Assembly (NCBI RefSeq): GCF_010894435.1
Contig: NZ_JAAIXZ010000021.1
Span: 151,650-215,649 of the forward strand
Length of the DNA: 64,000 nucleotides
Reading direction: 5' to 3'
Source of the DNA: Pyxidicoccus trucidator
Lineage (GTDB): Bacteria; Myxococcota; Myxococcia; Myxococcales; Myxococcaceae
Positions 8,418-19,600 of this stretch are shown here, piece by piece. A program made the position numbers and the translations under genes. The notes under the pieces are model-generated. The model had not been told where the DNA came from. It saw only the letters and a list, made by a program, of their open reading frames with translations, and ran no database searches. How positions within the stretch are numbered: the first letter of the stretch is position 1; each line of letters begins with the position of its first letter.

Positions 8418-10280
8418 ATGACCGCGACGTCCCGCAGCACCCGCAGCCTCCTGATGTGCGCCCTCTTCTCCCTGTCCGCCTGCGGAGACAGCGGCCCCCA
8501 GCCCAAGCCGCCTCCGAGCCAGGAGCCGCCGCCCGTCGAGACGCCGAAGGCCACCCTCCGGGGGCAATTCACGCCGACGTCGGGCACCGAAGTGAGCGGC
8601 CCCGTGCGCCTCGCGCTCGCGTGGTACCCCTCCCTCCTCTCCGAGCAGTCCGGCCCGCTGAGCAACCCTCGCGGCATCCTCACCGAGGGCGTGGCGTACT
8701 CGGGCGGCTTCCCCACGGACTACACCTTCAACGTGACGAGCGCGCCGCCCTCGGAGGCGCTCGTGCAGCTCGGTCAGGGCCTGAATGGCAAGGGCGCCGT
8801 GGGCATCCTGCTCGCCTACAGCGACCGCAACGGCAACGCCACGCTGGACACCATCCCCGCGGATGGCAAGCCGGTGGACCGGGTGCTGGGCGCGTCGCTC
8901 GCGTGGACGCAGCCCCCCGCGTTCATGGTGGTCTACGTCGAGTCCAAGCAGTCGCCCACCGCCGGACTGGAGCAGGGCTTCAACCTGGTGCGCCTCACCG
9001 ACAACCTCTCCTCGGACGTGGTGCCGCTCACCACCCCCATCCCGATGGCGCTGCAGGACGACAAGCTGCTCGACGCGTTCGTCTGCGAGGCGGCATGGGA
9101 CGACACCACGGAGCAGGCTCCGTGCGGTCTGGGCGATGAGGAACCCGTGGAGAGCGCGCTCCAGCTGGCGGGCGAGTTCCACATCCACGGCACCCGGGCC
9201 GATGTGTCGCTGGAGGTCCTGCGAGATGCGCTGCCCGTGCAGGACGCCCGCGTCTCCGTGGGAGGCCAGGACGCGACGTACGACGCCGCGCTGGGCCGCT
9301 ACACGCTCCGCCTCGACGAGGCCTCGGCGCTGCTCGACAGCGGGCTGGTGACGGTGACGGCGCTCCAGGGCGACGAGGAAGTCGCGCGGACGGTGGTGGT
9401 GCCCGCGGACTTCCGGGTGTCCTCGCCTACCGTGCCCATGAGCTACAGCCCCGGCGCCGACATCCATGCGGCATGGACCGAGGCCCAGGGCGCGTCCCGC
9501 TACGAGGTGGCGGTGGTCGCCGACGACCAGGTGCTCGCGTCCGGGGTGACAGAGAACCGCTGGTTGAAGCTCGCCCCCAGTGCGCACGAGGGCTCCGCGG
9601 TGCTGCGAGTCACAGCGGTGTCCGCGACGGAGGAGAACGCCGGGCTGGTGGTGCGGCGGGTGTTCGAGATGCCGCTGGCCTTCACGGCGTGCGACAGGGT
9701 GACGGAGGGCAGCGGCCTGACGGTGGACGGTGAGCTCTCGCGGTACCCGGCGGCCTTCTTCGGCTGGGAGTCGAGCGAGGTGCGCGCCGAGGTCAAGGAC
9801 CACGGGGTGCACGTGACGGACGCGAAGGTGACGATTGCCGGGTGGAACGTGCCGTACGTGAACCAGATGGGTGCCTTCCACAACGGCATCATCTCGATGG
9901 GACCCGAGAGGCTGGGCGACACGCTGGAGCTGCGGGTGATGCGCCAGGATGAGGTGCTGTGCCGCACCCTCCATGTGCCGGGTGCCTTCGACCTGACGGT
10001 GGAGGCCGAGGCCCACCGCCCCTCCGGCTCGCCCCTGGCGGTGCGTTGGACGCAGTCTCCGGGAGCCGTGCGCTACGACCTGCGGCTCAGTGAGTCGTAT
10101 GACTCGCCCCTCTACTTCGCGAGCACCAACGAGCTGGAGTACACCTTCGAGAAGGTCGACCACGTCGGTATGCTCAGCCTGCGCTTCGCCGCCGTCGCGC
10201 AGCCGGCGCACAACGACACGCTGGGCTGGATGGACGTGATGCGGGTGGTCCCCGGCGGCGCCACCTTCACGGAGCAGTGA
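8418..10280 (+). CDS. Large lipoprotein, paralogue of the preceding gene
   Basis: 620 residues. The start has GGAG (8407-8410) 7 nt upstream. The lipobox FSLSAC puts the lipidated cysteine at C22, followed by a Pro-rich linker. Residues about 45-225 align with the 7069 protein (VRLALAWYP, GILTEGVAYS, ILLAYSDRNGNATLDTIPADG, GFNLVRLT, LLDAFVCEAAWD). The remainder looks like two or three repeated beta-sandwich modules with phrases such as DIHAAWTEAQGASRYEV and PLAVRWTQSPGAVRYDL, which resemble fibronectin-III-like folds. It has its own copy of the ECF promoter. Function is unknown; regulon membership is inferred from that promoter. Confidence 0.82.
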   Translation: MTATSRSTRSLLMCALFSLSACGDSGPQPKPPPSQEPPPVETPKATLRGQFTPTSGTEVSGPVRLALAWYPSLLSEQSGPLSNPRGILTEGVAYSGGFPTDYTFNVTSAPPSEALVQLGQGLNGKGAVGILLAYSDRNGNATLDTIPADGKPVDRVLGASLAWTQPPAFMVVYVESKQSPTAGLEQGFNLVRLTDNLSSDVVPLTTPIPMALQDDKLLDAFVCEAAWDDTTEQAPCGLGDEEPVESALQLAGEFHIHGTRADVSLEVLRDALPVQDARVSVGGQDATYDAALGRYTLRLDEASALLDSGLVTVTALQGDEEVARTVVVPADFRVSSPTVPMSYSPGADIHAAWTEAQGASRYEVAVVADDQVLASGVTENRWLKLAPSAHEGSAVLRVTAVSATEENAGLVVRRVFEMPLAFTACDRVTEGSGLTVDGELSRYPAAFFGWESSEVRAEVKDHGVHVTDAKVTIAGWNVPYVNQMGAFHNGIISMGPERLGDTLELRVMRQDEVLCRTLHVPGAFDLTVEAEAHRPSGSPLAVRWTQSPGAVRYDLRLSESYDSPLYFASTNELEYTFEKVDHVGMLSLRFAAVAQPAHNDTLGWMDVMRVVPGGATFTEQ

Positions 10281-10300
10281 CGGGTAGCTGACGCAAATCG

Positions 10301-10341
10301 GTGGGTGGAGGTGCCCCGCGAGGCAGGGCACTCCCACCCAC
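10301..10341 (+). terminator. Long hairpin after the large lipoprotein gene
   Basis: GTGGGTGGAGGTGCCC (10301-10316) and GGGCACTCCCACCCAC (10326-10341) form a 16-bp stem with one or two mismatches and a 9-nt loop, 20 nt after the stop. There is no T-run, so it is terminator-like rather than a proven intrinsic terminator. Confidence 0.5.
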
Positions 10342-10350
10342 GTCCCGTTG

Positions 10351-10356
10351 TAGCCT
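10351..10356 (+). promoter_or_regulatory. Likely -10 hexamer (TAGCCT), leaderless start
   Basis: TAGCCT ends 6 nt before ATG 10363 and no Shine-Dalgarno sequence is present. The geometry places the transcript start at or next to the start codon. Confidence 0.4.
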
Positions 10357-10362
10357 GCGGGC

Positions 10363-11325
10363 ATGAGTCCACGAACCGCGCTCCTGCTGCTCTTGTGTCT
10401 CAGCGTCTCCCACCCTGCCTCCGGTCAGGACGCGGGGGCGGAGGATGCAGCCAGGGCCCAGGCCGAGCATGTGGCCCGGCTGGAGGCCGAGGACCGAGCG
10501 AAGGCCCGGGCGCAGGCCGAAGCCGAGAAGGAGGCACAGGCACAGCTCGAGGCGCGCATCCGGGAGATACGGGGCCTGTTCACGAGGCTCCAGGTGGAGA
10601 GCGCGACGCCCCCTCGGATGGATGTGCGGAACCCGGCGCGTCAAGCCGGCTGGTCGCGGCTGCAGTCCTGGGAGCTGTCCACCGACAAGGACACCCGGCT
10701 GCGAAAGCTCATGGTCACCAGCCGCGAGGGCGCCAGCGAGCGGGAGCGCCAGTTCTTCTTCCAGAACGACGTGTTGTTCTTCGCCTTCTATGCCACCACC
10801 CCGAAGGGCGGCGGCAAGGCGCGTGCGCCGGCCGAGGAGCGCCTCTACTTCCAGGGGAAGGACGCGGACATCATCCGGTGGCAGCATGACGACAAGATCC
10901 AGCCGCTCGATGGCCACGCCATCCGCTGGGGCGAGCAGGCCCGGCACGATGCCAGGGTCACCGTCGAGCTGGCTTCGGCCCAGGACGGCGCGAAGAAGTT
11001 CGAGCCCATCACCTGCATCGTCGGCACCACGGACTGCCGGATGGATGGGATGCTGTGCGAGACGACGTACGCGCTGTTCCCGCCCGCCGGGCTGCCCGTG
11101 AAGCCCGAGCTCTGCATGAGCTACCCCTGGTACGCGGGAGGCAGCAGGAGCTGCGCCTTCTCCCAGTCAGGGGACACGCTGGAGGTGACCAAGGGCGGCG
11201 AGGAGGAGTGCGGCGACGTCGAGGACTGCGAAGGCCGGTTCTCGGACGTCACGACGCTGCCCCTGCGCCGGGAGATGGGGCGCGTGGTGGAGTGCAGGGG
11301 CCTGGGAGACGAGCCCACCCGCTGA
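10363..11325 (+). CDS. Secreted coiled-coil protein, unrecognised
   Basis: 320 residues. The signal peptide (1 to about 20) ends SHPASG-QDAG. Residues about 24-75 are Ala/Glu/Arg/Gln-rich and strongly helical (a coiled coil). A globular domain follows with no recognised family. The C-terminal half holds eight or more cysteines, in CIVGTTDCRMDGMLCET, ELCMSYP, SCAFSQSG and EECGDVEDCEG, suggesting disulfides in an exported protein. The start has no Shine-Dalgarno site but sits 6 nt after TAGCCT. Confidence 0.75.
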   Translation: MSPRTALLLLLCLSVSHPASGQDAGAEDAARAQAEHVARLEAEDRAKARAQAEAEKEAQAQLEARIREIRGLFTRLQVESATPPRMDVRNPARQAGWSRLQSWELSTDKDTRLRKLMVTSREGASERERQFFFQNDVLFFAFYATTPKGGGKARAPAEERLYFQGKDADIIRWQHDDKIQPLDGHAIRWGEQARHDARVTVELASAQDGAKKFEPITCIVGTTDCRMDGMLCETTYALFPPAGLPVKPELCMSYPWYAGGSRSCAFSQSGDTLEVTKGGEEECGDVEDCEGRFSDVTTLPLRREMGRVVECRGLGDEPTR

Positions 11326-11362
11326 CGCGCCTGCCCCAGCGCACGTCGTACCCACCCGGGAT

Positions 11363-11411
11363 GTAGCGCCGGAAGTCACAGCCCGGCCCGGCCTGTGACC
11401 TGTGGCGCTAC
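11363..11411. repeat. Nested inverted repeat between two genes
   Basis: The outer arms GTAGCGCC (11363-11370) and GGCGCTAC (11404-11411) enclose inner arms TCACAG (11376-11381) and CTGTGA (11393-11398) around a C/G loop. It lies 38 nt after the stop at 11325. It could be a transcript-end structure or a binding site for a dimeric regulator; TCACAG-N11-CTGTGA has operator-like symmetry. Confidence 0.45.
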
Positions 11412-11567
11412 CCGGCACGTCGCCGGGCCGTGCCTTCCCCTCCCGGATGGCCGTGGGGCCGGATGGCACCGGGACTGCAAACGCGCACCCCGTGGCGCGT
11501 CCCAGTTCCCATCAAAAGCCAACACGGCCACCCAGCCCCGAGTTCCCCGATTGGGCAGGAGCCCTGG

Positions 11568-11573
11568 TAGCTT
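11568..11573 (+). promoter_or_regulatory. Likely -10 hexamer (TAGCTT) before the kinase gene
   Basis: TAGCTT ends 8 nt before GTG 11582 and there is no Shine-Dalgarno sequence. It supports GTG 11582 as a leaderless start rather than the in-frame GTG at 11402. Confidence 0.4.
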
Positions 11574-11581
11574 CCGCCGGC

Positions 11582-13354
<1,773 letters not shown>

Positions 13355-13387
13355 GGCCGTTCGGCCACACGCCAGGCCCACTTTTTT
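13355..13387 (+). terminator. Weak terminator-like structure after the kinase gene
   Basis: Short GGCC self-complementary stems (13355-13378) are followed by a run of six T (13382-13387). The T-run is unusual in this GC-rich sequence, but the stem is weak. Confidence 0.3.
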
Positions 13388-13440
13388 CCGTGCCTCCGCG
13401 CGAGTGGTGCAAGCCGTTGTGTCCAGGTTAGACAGACGGA

Positions 13441-14067
13441 ATGCCCCCATTCCTCTCGCGTGTAGTGAGCGCTGTCGCGTGCGCCGTTTTCCTGTCCGCG
13501 GGCCTGACGGCCTGTGGTGACGACGAGGTCAGCTCCGACGAGCAGGCCCGGCTCGCGTACCTGGGACTCGACGAGTCCATCAGCAAGGCCCTGCAGCTTG
13601 GCTTCGACGGCTTCAATGCCGCGTCGAGCGCGAACATCCCCCCGCAGTCCACCCCCGGCAACACGTCCGGAACGCTGCTCATCTCCGGGCAGGTCGACCA
13701 GGGGGCCTCCGCCAACAAGGGCATGCGACTGCGCGTGGGGATGACGAGCTACTCCGACGGGGAGATCGAAGTGGGCGAAGACGAGGACCCGGTGAACATC
13801 ACCTACGCGTCGACCCCCGAGACGGCGACCCAGCCGCAGCTGGACCTCAATCTCCGCGACATCCCCAATGGCACCTTCACCGGCACGCTCACGGGCACCT
13901 TCCAGATGACGGGCGACCTGGCGGGCGGCGTCACGCTGAGCCTGACTCTCGCCGGTGACATCGAGGACGACGGCACCGGCAAGGTGCGCCGCGTGGCAGG
14001 CAGCACCACGGTGACGGGCACCGCCACGTCGGGCGACGGCGAGTACAACGTGAACCTCACGCGGTAG
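13441..14067 (+). CDS. Small lipoprotein, unrecognised
   Basis: 208 residues. The signal peptide ends in the lipobox GLTAC (C25), followed by an acidic start to the mature part, GDDEVSSDEQ. The rest is Thr/Gly-rich and beta-prone, with NGTFTGTLTGTFQMTG and GGVTLSLTLAGDIEDD-like strands. No family is recognised. It converges with the pirin gene, with only 15 nt between the two stops. Confidence 0.75.
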   Translation: MPPFLSRVVSAVACAVFLSAGLTACGDDEVSSDEQARLAYLGLDESISKALQLGFDGFNAASSANIPPQSTPGNTSGTLLISGQVDQGASANKGMRLRVGMTSYSDGEIEVGEDEDPVNITYASTPETATQPQLDLNLRDIPNGTFTGTLTGTFQMTGDLAGGVTLSLTLAGDIEDDGTGKVRRVAGSTTVTGTATSGDGEYNVNLTR

Positions 14068-14082
14068 CTGCCGCGCGCGGCG

Positions 14083-15033
14083 TCACGGGTAGCGCACGAC
14101 GCCCGTGGGCTCGGGCTCCGGGAGCGGGATGAACTCCGTCTCTCCGGGGACCGGGCCGAAGCGACTGGCCCGCCAGTCTTCCTTCGCCTGCTCGATGCGC
14201 TCCCGCGAGCTGGAGACGAAGTTCCACCAGATGTGGCGCGGCCCATCCATGGGCTCGCCTCCGAAGAGCAGGACCCGGCCACCCGCCGCGCCCGGGCCCG
14301 TGAGCACCACCTCCGCGCCGGGCCGCAGCACCAGGAGCTGGCCCTTTCCGTAGACCTCGCCCCCGAGCTCGACCCCGCCCTCCGCCACGTACACCGCGCG
14401 CTCCTCGTGGCTCGCGGACACCTGGAGGCGGGCGCCGGCCGCGAGCACCGCGTCCGCGTAGAAGAGCTCCGACGGCGTGCTCACCGGCGAGCGGACGCCA
14501 TACAGCCCTCCAGCAATCACCCGCACCCGAGTGCCCGCGTCCTCCACCACTGGCAGCGCGTCCGCGGGCGTGTGGGCGAAGCCGGGGGCGCTCTCCTCGA
14601 GCTGCTTGGGGATGGCCACCCAGATTTGAATGCCGTAGAGCCGCCCGCCCGTCTCGCGCAGGCCCGGGGGCGTGCGCTCCGAGTGGGCGATGCCGCGTCC
14701 GGCCACCATCCAGTTCACCGCGCCGGGCTGGATGGTCTGCACCGTCCCCAGGCTGTCGCGGTGGAGGATTTCCCCCTCGAAGAGGTACGTCACCGTGGCC
14801 AGGCCGATGTGCGGGTGTGGCCGCACGTCCAGCCCGTGCCCCGAGCGGAACACCGCCGGCCCCATCTGATCGAAGAAGATGAAGGGGCCGACCATGCGGC
14901 GCCGCACCGAGGGCAGCGCCCGGCGCACCTCGAAGCCATCACCGAGGTCGCGCGTGCGCGGCACGATGATGGTCTCCACGGAGGACCCGGGATCCGGGTC
15001 GACAAAGGGCTCGTCGGGCATCTGCCAGGCCAT
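14083..15033 (-). CDS. Pirin family protein
   Basis: 316 residues of the bicupin pirin family. The metal-binding set of the N-terminal cupin is complete: H73 and H75 in RPHPHIGLATVTY, and H117 and E119 in GIAHSE. This matches the iron ligands of characterised pirins, some of which have quercetin 2,3-dioxygenase activity. The C-terminal cupin runs to about residue 285. The substrate cannot be told from sequence. GGAGG lies about 8 nt before the ATG. Confidence 0.92.
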   Translation of the reverse strand: MAWQMPDEPFVDPDPGSSVETIIVPRTRDLGDGFEVRRALPSVRRRMVGPFIFFDQMGPAVFRSGHGLDVRPHPHIGLATVTYLFEGEILHRDSLGTVQTIQPGAVNWMVAGRGIAHSERTPPGLRETGGRLYGIQIWVAIPKQLEESAPGFAHTPADALPVVEDAGTRVRVIAGGLYGVRSPVSTPSELFYADAVLAAGARLQVSASHEERAVYVAEGGVELGGEVYGKGQLLVLRPGAEVVLTGPGAAGGRVLLFGGEPMDGPRHIWWNFVSSSRERIEQAKEDWRASRFGPVPGETEFIPLPEPEPTGVVRYP

Positions 15034-15133
15034 GTGCTCACGCCTCCGGGGATAATGTCGCTCGTGTCGTGCCGGGGGGCACGCACGCCCGGAGGGTTAT
15101 CGCGCGCCGCCCGCCTTCCTGCACGAAGAACAG

Positions 15134-16579
15134 TCAGGGCACCGTGACGGATGTTCCATCCACGCCAGAGACGCTCTTCCACGCCGTCAGGTCCTGGACC
15201 TCCTTCGGGTCGGCCTTGAACAGCCCGCCCCGGGAGTAGCGGTTCCGGTCCATGCGCAGGCCCGGGCGGTGCTTGCCCAGCCTCACGAGGTTCCGCCCCC
15301 GGACGACGTTCTCCTGGACCGTCAGGTTCTCGCTGGGCGCGTTGTTGGCCCCCAGGCCGAGCATCATCCCGTAGCCCTCCGTCTTGTCGATGGTGTTGCC
15401 CTCCACCGTCACGTCCCGGGCATTCTCCACGCGGATGCCGACACCATCGCCGCCGCCCTCCTTGGAGATGTTGGTGATGCGGTTGTCCTTCACCTCCACT
15501 CCGGTCGGGCTCGGCTGGTTGCCGTCCTTCACACCGCCGACGGAGATACCCCGCCCCGAGTCGGAGATGCGGTTGCCCTCCACGAGGACGTTGCGCGCGG
15601 AGTAGTGGACGACCACCGCCTCCCCCGCCGAGCTGCGGGACTTCCGGAAGCCATGCATGTCGTTGTCGCGCACGACGACGTCGCGGCACGTCTTGATGTC
15701 CACCGCGTTCTCGTCGCTCGAGTAGAGGCGGTTGTCCTCGATGACCACCCCGCGAGCGGGCGTCTGCCCGGCCCCGTCCGGCTTGAGGCACTGCACCGAG
15801 TCACCCGAGTTGTCGTGGATGTCGTTGCCACGGAGGGTGATGTCCCGCGAGGTCGCCTGGACGACCACGCCGTGCGAGTCACCCTGGGGCTTCTTCCGGA
15901 AGTCGTGGATGTGGTTGTCCTGGATGGTGACGCCGCGCGCCCCACCGTACGTGGTGACTCCGCCACCCAGCGTGCCGTGGTGGATGTGCGAGCCGGCCAG
16001 CACGGAGCCCTCGGTGTTTCCCTCGAAGACGACGGCGAAGCGCGACTGCCCCTTCACGTCGATTTCGAAGCCGTCCACCACCCAGTAGGGCTTGCGGACC
16101 TGCACGAGCGCGCCCCTGGCTCCGGGGAAGATTCTCGCGCGTCCCGAGGCTCGCAGGGTGATGGGCGCGTCCTTCCGCCCCGCCTTCACGGAGCCGTCGA
16201 TGACGACACTCTCGGCGTAGTCTCCCGGCTGGACCTGGATGGCCTCCCCCGGCCCCACCGCCTTCAACGCGCGGCCGATGGTGCGGAACGGCGCCGACTT
16301 CGAGCCCGCGGCCTTGTCCGAGCCCGAGGGGCTCACGTACCACTCCCGCGAGAAGTCCTTCGGGAGCGAGCTCCGGTGCCTGGTGGACACCTTCACCTCC
16401 TCGTCCGGGCCAGAGCCCCCCGTCCCCTCCTCCGTCCCCGCGCCGCCCAGGGACTCTTCGACTCCGGCCACCTGCTCGTCCACGGTCCGCTGCACCTGGC
16501 TGCAAGCGCCAAGCAGGACGGTGATGAGCCCCAGACCCATCCAATGCCAGGAACTGCCCACCCCACGGTTCATCGCCAT
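15134..16579 (-). CDS. Right-handed parallel beta-helix lipoprotein
   Basis: 481 residues from ATG 16579, with GGAGG just upstream; a second in-frame ATG two codons later is also possible. The lipobox VLLGAC gives C26. The mature protein opens with WYVSPSGSDKAAG and FRTIGRAL, a DUF1565-like entry, then has many PbH1 coils: VTIQDNHIH, ITLRGNDIHDN, VVIEDNRLYSS, VVVRDNDMHG, VLVEGNRISDS, VEVKDNRITN, VTVEGNTID, LTVQENVVRG. Such folds bind or cleave polysaccharides (pectate/alginate lyase or NosD-like). No catalytic set can be assigned, so enzyme activity is unproven. It is anchored at the cell surface or periplasm. Confidence 0.85.
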   Translation of the reverse strand: MAMNRGVGSSWHWMGLGLITVLLGACSQVQRTVDEQVAGVEESLGGAGTEEGTGGSGPDEEVKVSTRHRSSLPKDFSREWYVSPSGSDKAAGSKSAPFRTIGRALKAVGPGEAIQVQPGDYAESVVIDGSVKAGRKDAPITLRASGRARIFPGARGALVQVRKPYWVVDGFEIDVKGQSRFAVVFEGNTEGSVLAGSHIHHGTLGGGVTTYGGARGVTIQDNHIHDFRKKPQGDSHGVVVQATSRDITLRGNDIHDNSGDSVQCLKPDGAGQTPARGVVIEDNRLYSSDENAVDIKTCRDVVVRDNDMHGFRKSRSSAGEAVVVHYSARNVLVEGNRISDSGRGISVGGVKDGNQPSPTGVEVKDNRITNISKEGGGDGVGIRVENARDVTVEGNTIDKTEGYGMMLGLGANNAPSENLTVQENVVRGRNLVRLGKHRPGLRMDRNRYSRGGLFKADPKEVQDLTAWKSVSGVDGTSVTVP

Positions 16580-16680
16580 GTCCCTCCTCCTGTCCGGGAG
16601 GAGGGAGGACGCCTCGGAGCGGTTGTGACGGGAGAGCCGGAAGGGCGGCGTGCGCCCGTCCGGCCGGCTCCCCACGAGGA

Positions 16681-19600
16681 CTACGGCCTGGGCGCGATGG
16701 CGACCTTCACGCCCTCGCTCCACGTCTTGTGCTCGTCCGCGTAGTACAGGTACGCGCGGCTCGCCGGGCCCGTGTACGTGCCGGGCACCGCGGCCACCAG
16801 GGACAGCGGCACGTCGATGCGCTTGCGGGGCTCCATGCCGCGCCAGTAGAGGACGACGTCGCGCCCGATCACCTCGTACGCGTCCACGACCTTCCGCTTC
16901 ACCAGCTCCTTGAGCTGGTCATGCCGCACCTCCAGCCCGCCCGGCACGCCGAAGATGGCCACCGCCGTGGGCAGCCGCTGGCCCGTGCGGTTGGCAATCA
17001 TCACCCGCGCCTCGGTCGGCTCGCCCTCGGTGAGCTCCGTCTTCGCCAGCGTGACTTCCAGCGCCACCTGGGTGTCCTTCGAGCTGTCGGGCACCAGCGC
17101 GCTGTAGGTGACCTCCACCGAGTAGGGCAGCTCCGCGCCACCCTCCATGCGCAGCTCCACGCGGCGCCCGCCCGCCCCGAGCAGCCCGCCCACGTCGGGG
17201 AGCTTGAGCGCCTCCTGCGTGGACCCGTCGAAGCGCACCGGCTCGCCCACGGGACGGCCCTCCACGTAGACGCGCACCAGGCCCGGCGTGAGCTTCGACG
17301 CGCGCAGCTTGTCGTAGGCGATGATGGCGCGCAGCGCGAGCACCGTGCTCTGCGTGGCCCCGTAGCGCCCGCCGTCGCTCGACTCCGCGAGGTACTTCAT
17401 CGCGCGCTCCACGTTGGCCACGTAGGCGGGCTCGCGCATCCAGGCCAGCACCGCCAGCGCGGTGGTCTCGATGTTCAGCGTATCCCCCGAGCTGCCGACG
17501 ATGGACTGCGTCCCGCCGCCCACCACACCGTTCTGCTCTTGCAGCTTCGCGAGCCGGCCCATCAGCGCCTTCGCCTCGCCCTTGTCCCCCGCGAGGAACA
17601 GCGTGTTGGCCGCCAGCGCCAGCACGTAGCTGTTGGTGCTCTTCGCCGCCGAGGCCTTCACCGAGGCCACCTCGCGGGACAGCTCCTTGGCCTGGGCGGC
17701 CGGCTGGCCCGCGCTCTCCAGCAGCGTCCAGACGATGTACGCGTTCGAGGTGTCCGGGTCCTCCACCCACACGTGCAGCGCGCGGCGCTTGCGGTTGAAG
17801 CCCCCCTGCCCGTCGCGCTGCCCCAGCAGCCACTCCCGCGTCCGCTCCAGCATCGCGCTGTCCACGTCGCGCACCTGGCGCATGTCCGTGAAGTGGAGCA
17901 GGCCGAACGCGGTGAGCGCCTCGTGGCCCGGGCTCTCGCCGAACCACTCGTAGCCCTTCTCCCGCGTCTCGTAGCCCACCAGCCGCTGGTAGCCCCGCTC
18001 CAGCTTCTCGCGCGCATCCACCACCAGCGCCGGGCTCACCCCGGTGTGCGTCTGGAAGTACTGCTGCGCCATCGTCATCGGGTACGTCGTGGAGCTGGTC
18101 TGCTCGAAGCAGCCGCTCGGCTCCTGGATGAGGCGGGCCAGGGACTCCGTCATGTTGGCCAGCGGGCCCGGGTACACGGCGATGGACGTCCGGATGCTGC
18201 CCGGCACCACGCTCTCCGGGAGCACCACCATGTGCGACACCGGCTGCTTCGGCGACACCAGCCCGCCGAACGAGACGCGGCCCGGGAAGCCACGCGGCTT
18301 GATGGACAGCGTGCGGGTGACGGTGTCCGTGTAGTCGCCGGCGCGCGCCGTGAGCTTCACGTCCACCGGCCGGGCCTCCTGGCCAATCTCCAGCGAAAAG
18401 AGCTGACGGGCCCGCGCCTGCGACGCCAGGTCCACAGCCCCGCTCCCGGCGACCTTCACGTCTCCCTTCAGCTCGACCTTCACCCCGGCGCCCGTCAGCG
18501 TCGACTCCGTGCCGTTCACCAACGCCACCGGCAGCCGCACCACGTCACCCGAGGTGACCTCCAGCGGCAGCTTCGGCTCCGCGTAGAAGGGCTGCACCGA
18601 CTCCAGCTCCGCCACCGCCGAGCCGAGCGCGCCGTCCGCGCCCACCGCTCCGGCGAAGGCCTTGAACGTCGTCACCGAGTCGCTCATCCCGAAGGACACA
18701 CGGACCTCACCCGTCCGGGCATCGGTGCGCACGCCCGCGTTCCAGTAGAGCGTCTCCGCGAAGTCGACCCGGTCCCCCTGCTTGCGGCCCGGCCGCACCA
18801 TGTGCGCGTACTCACGGACGTAGGCGGCCTGCGGCAGGGCAATCCTCTCGTCGAAGTCCCTGTCCCGCTTCCGCCGCGCCACCTTGGCCCTCGGGGCCTC
18901 CTCCTCGGCGAAGGCCATCCCCGCCGCCGCCTCCTCCTTCGCGGCGGCCATGGGGACCTGCTGGAGAGCGGGGCCCGCGGGCATGGGGGCCTGGGGTGCG
19001 GGAGCCGCCGCCGCGAGCTGCACGGGCGCCGGAGCCGCGGGGGCGAAGTCATCGACGGCCCCTTCCGCTTCGCGCTCTTCCATCCGCTCCGGGATGGGCT
19101 CGTTCGCGGCGGGCCTGGCGCCCCCCTTCTTCGGCATGGCGACACCCGTCCCCCGCCCGGAGGAGGGACGCGGGCGCTGATTGACGGGCTCCTGCGGCCA
19201 GCGCACCGCGAGCACGCGCATCGCCGCGTCCCCGTGACGGGCGAGGAAGCTCTTGCTGTCGGCCAGCGCGAACCGCCGCCAGCCCTGCGTCCCCAGCAGC
19301 AGGTCCACCGCCAGCCGGGACTTCGGGTGCTTCGGGTCGAGGTAGAGCTGCGCGTCGGCCAGCTCCTTCACCTCGGACTCCAGCAGCACCATCACCGGGA
19401 GCTGGGGCAGCTGGTCGCGCTTCTCCTGGAGCTCCAGCACCGCGTCGTCGGTGACGGTGAGCATCACCAGCGCCGAGACAGGCTGCCCGTTCCGCGTCGT
19501 CCGGGCCGTCAGCTGCACCGGGCCGCCGGGCACGTAGCGCTTGCGGTCCGCCTTCAGCTCGACGGTGACCTCCTTCGAGGGCTGCCGGAACACCAGCCGC

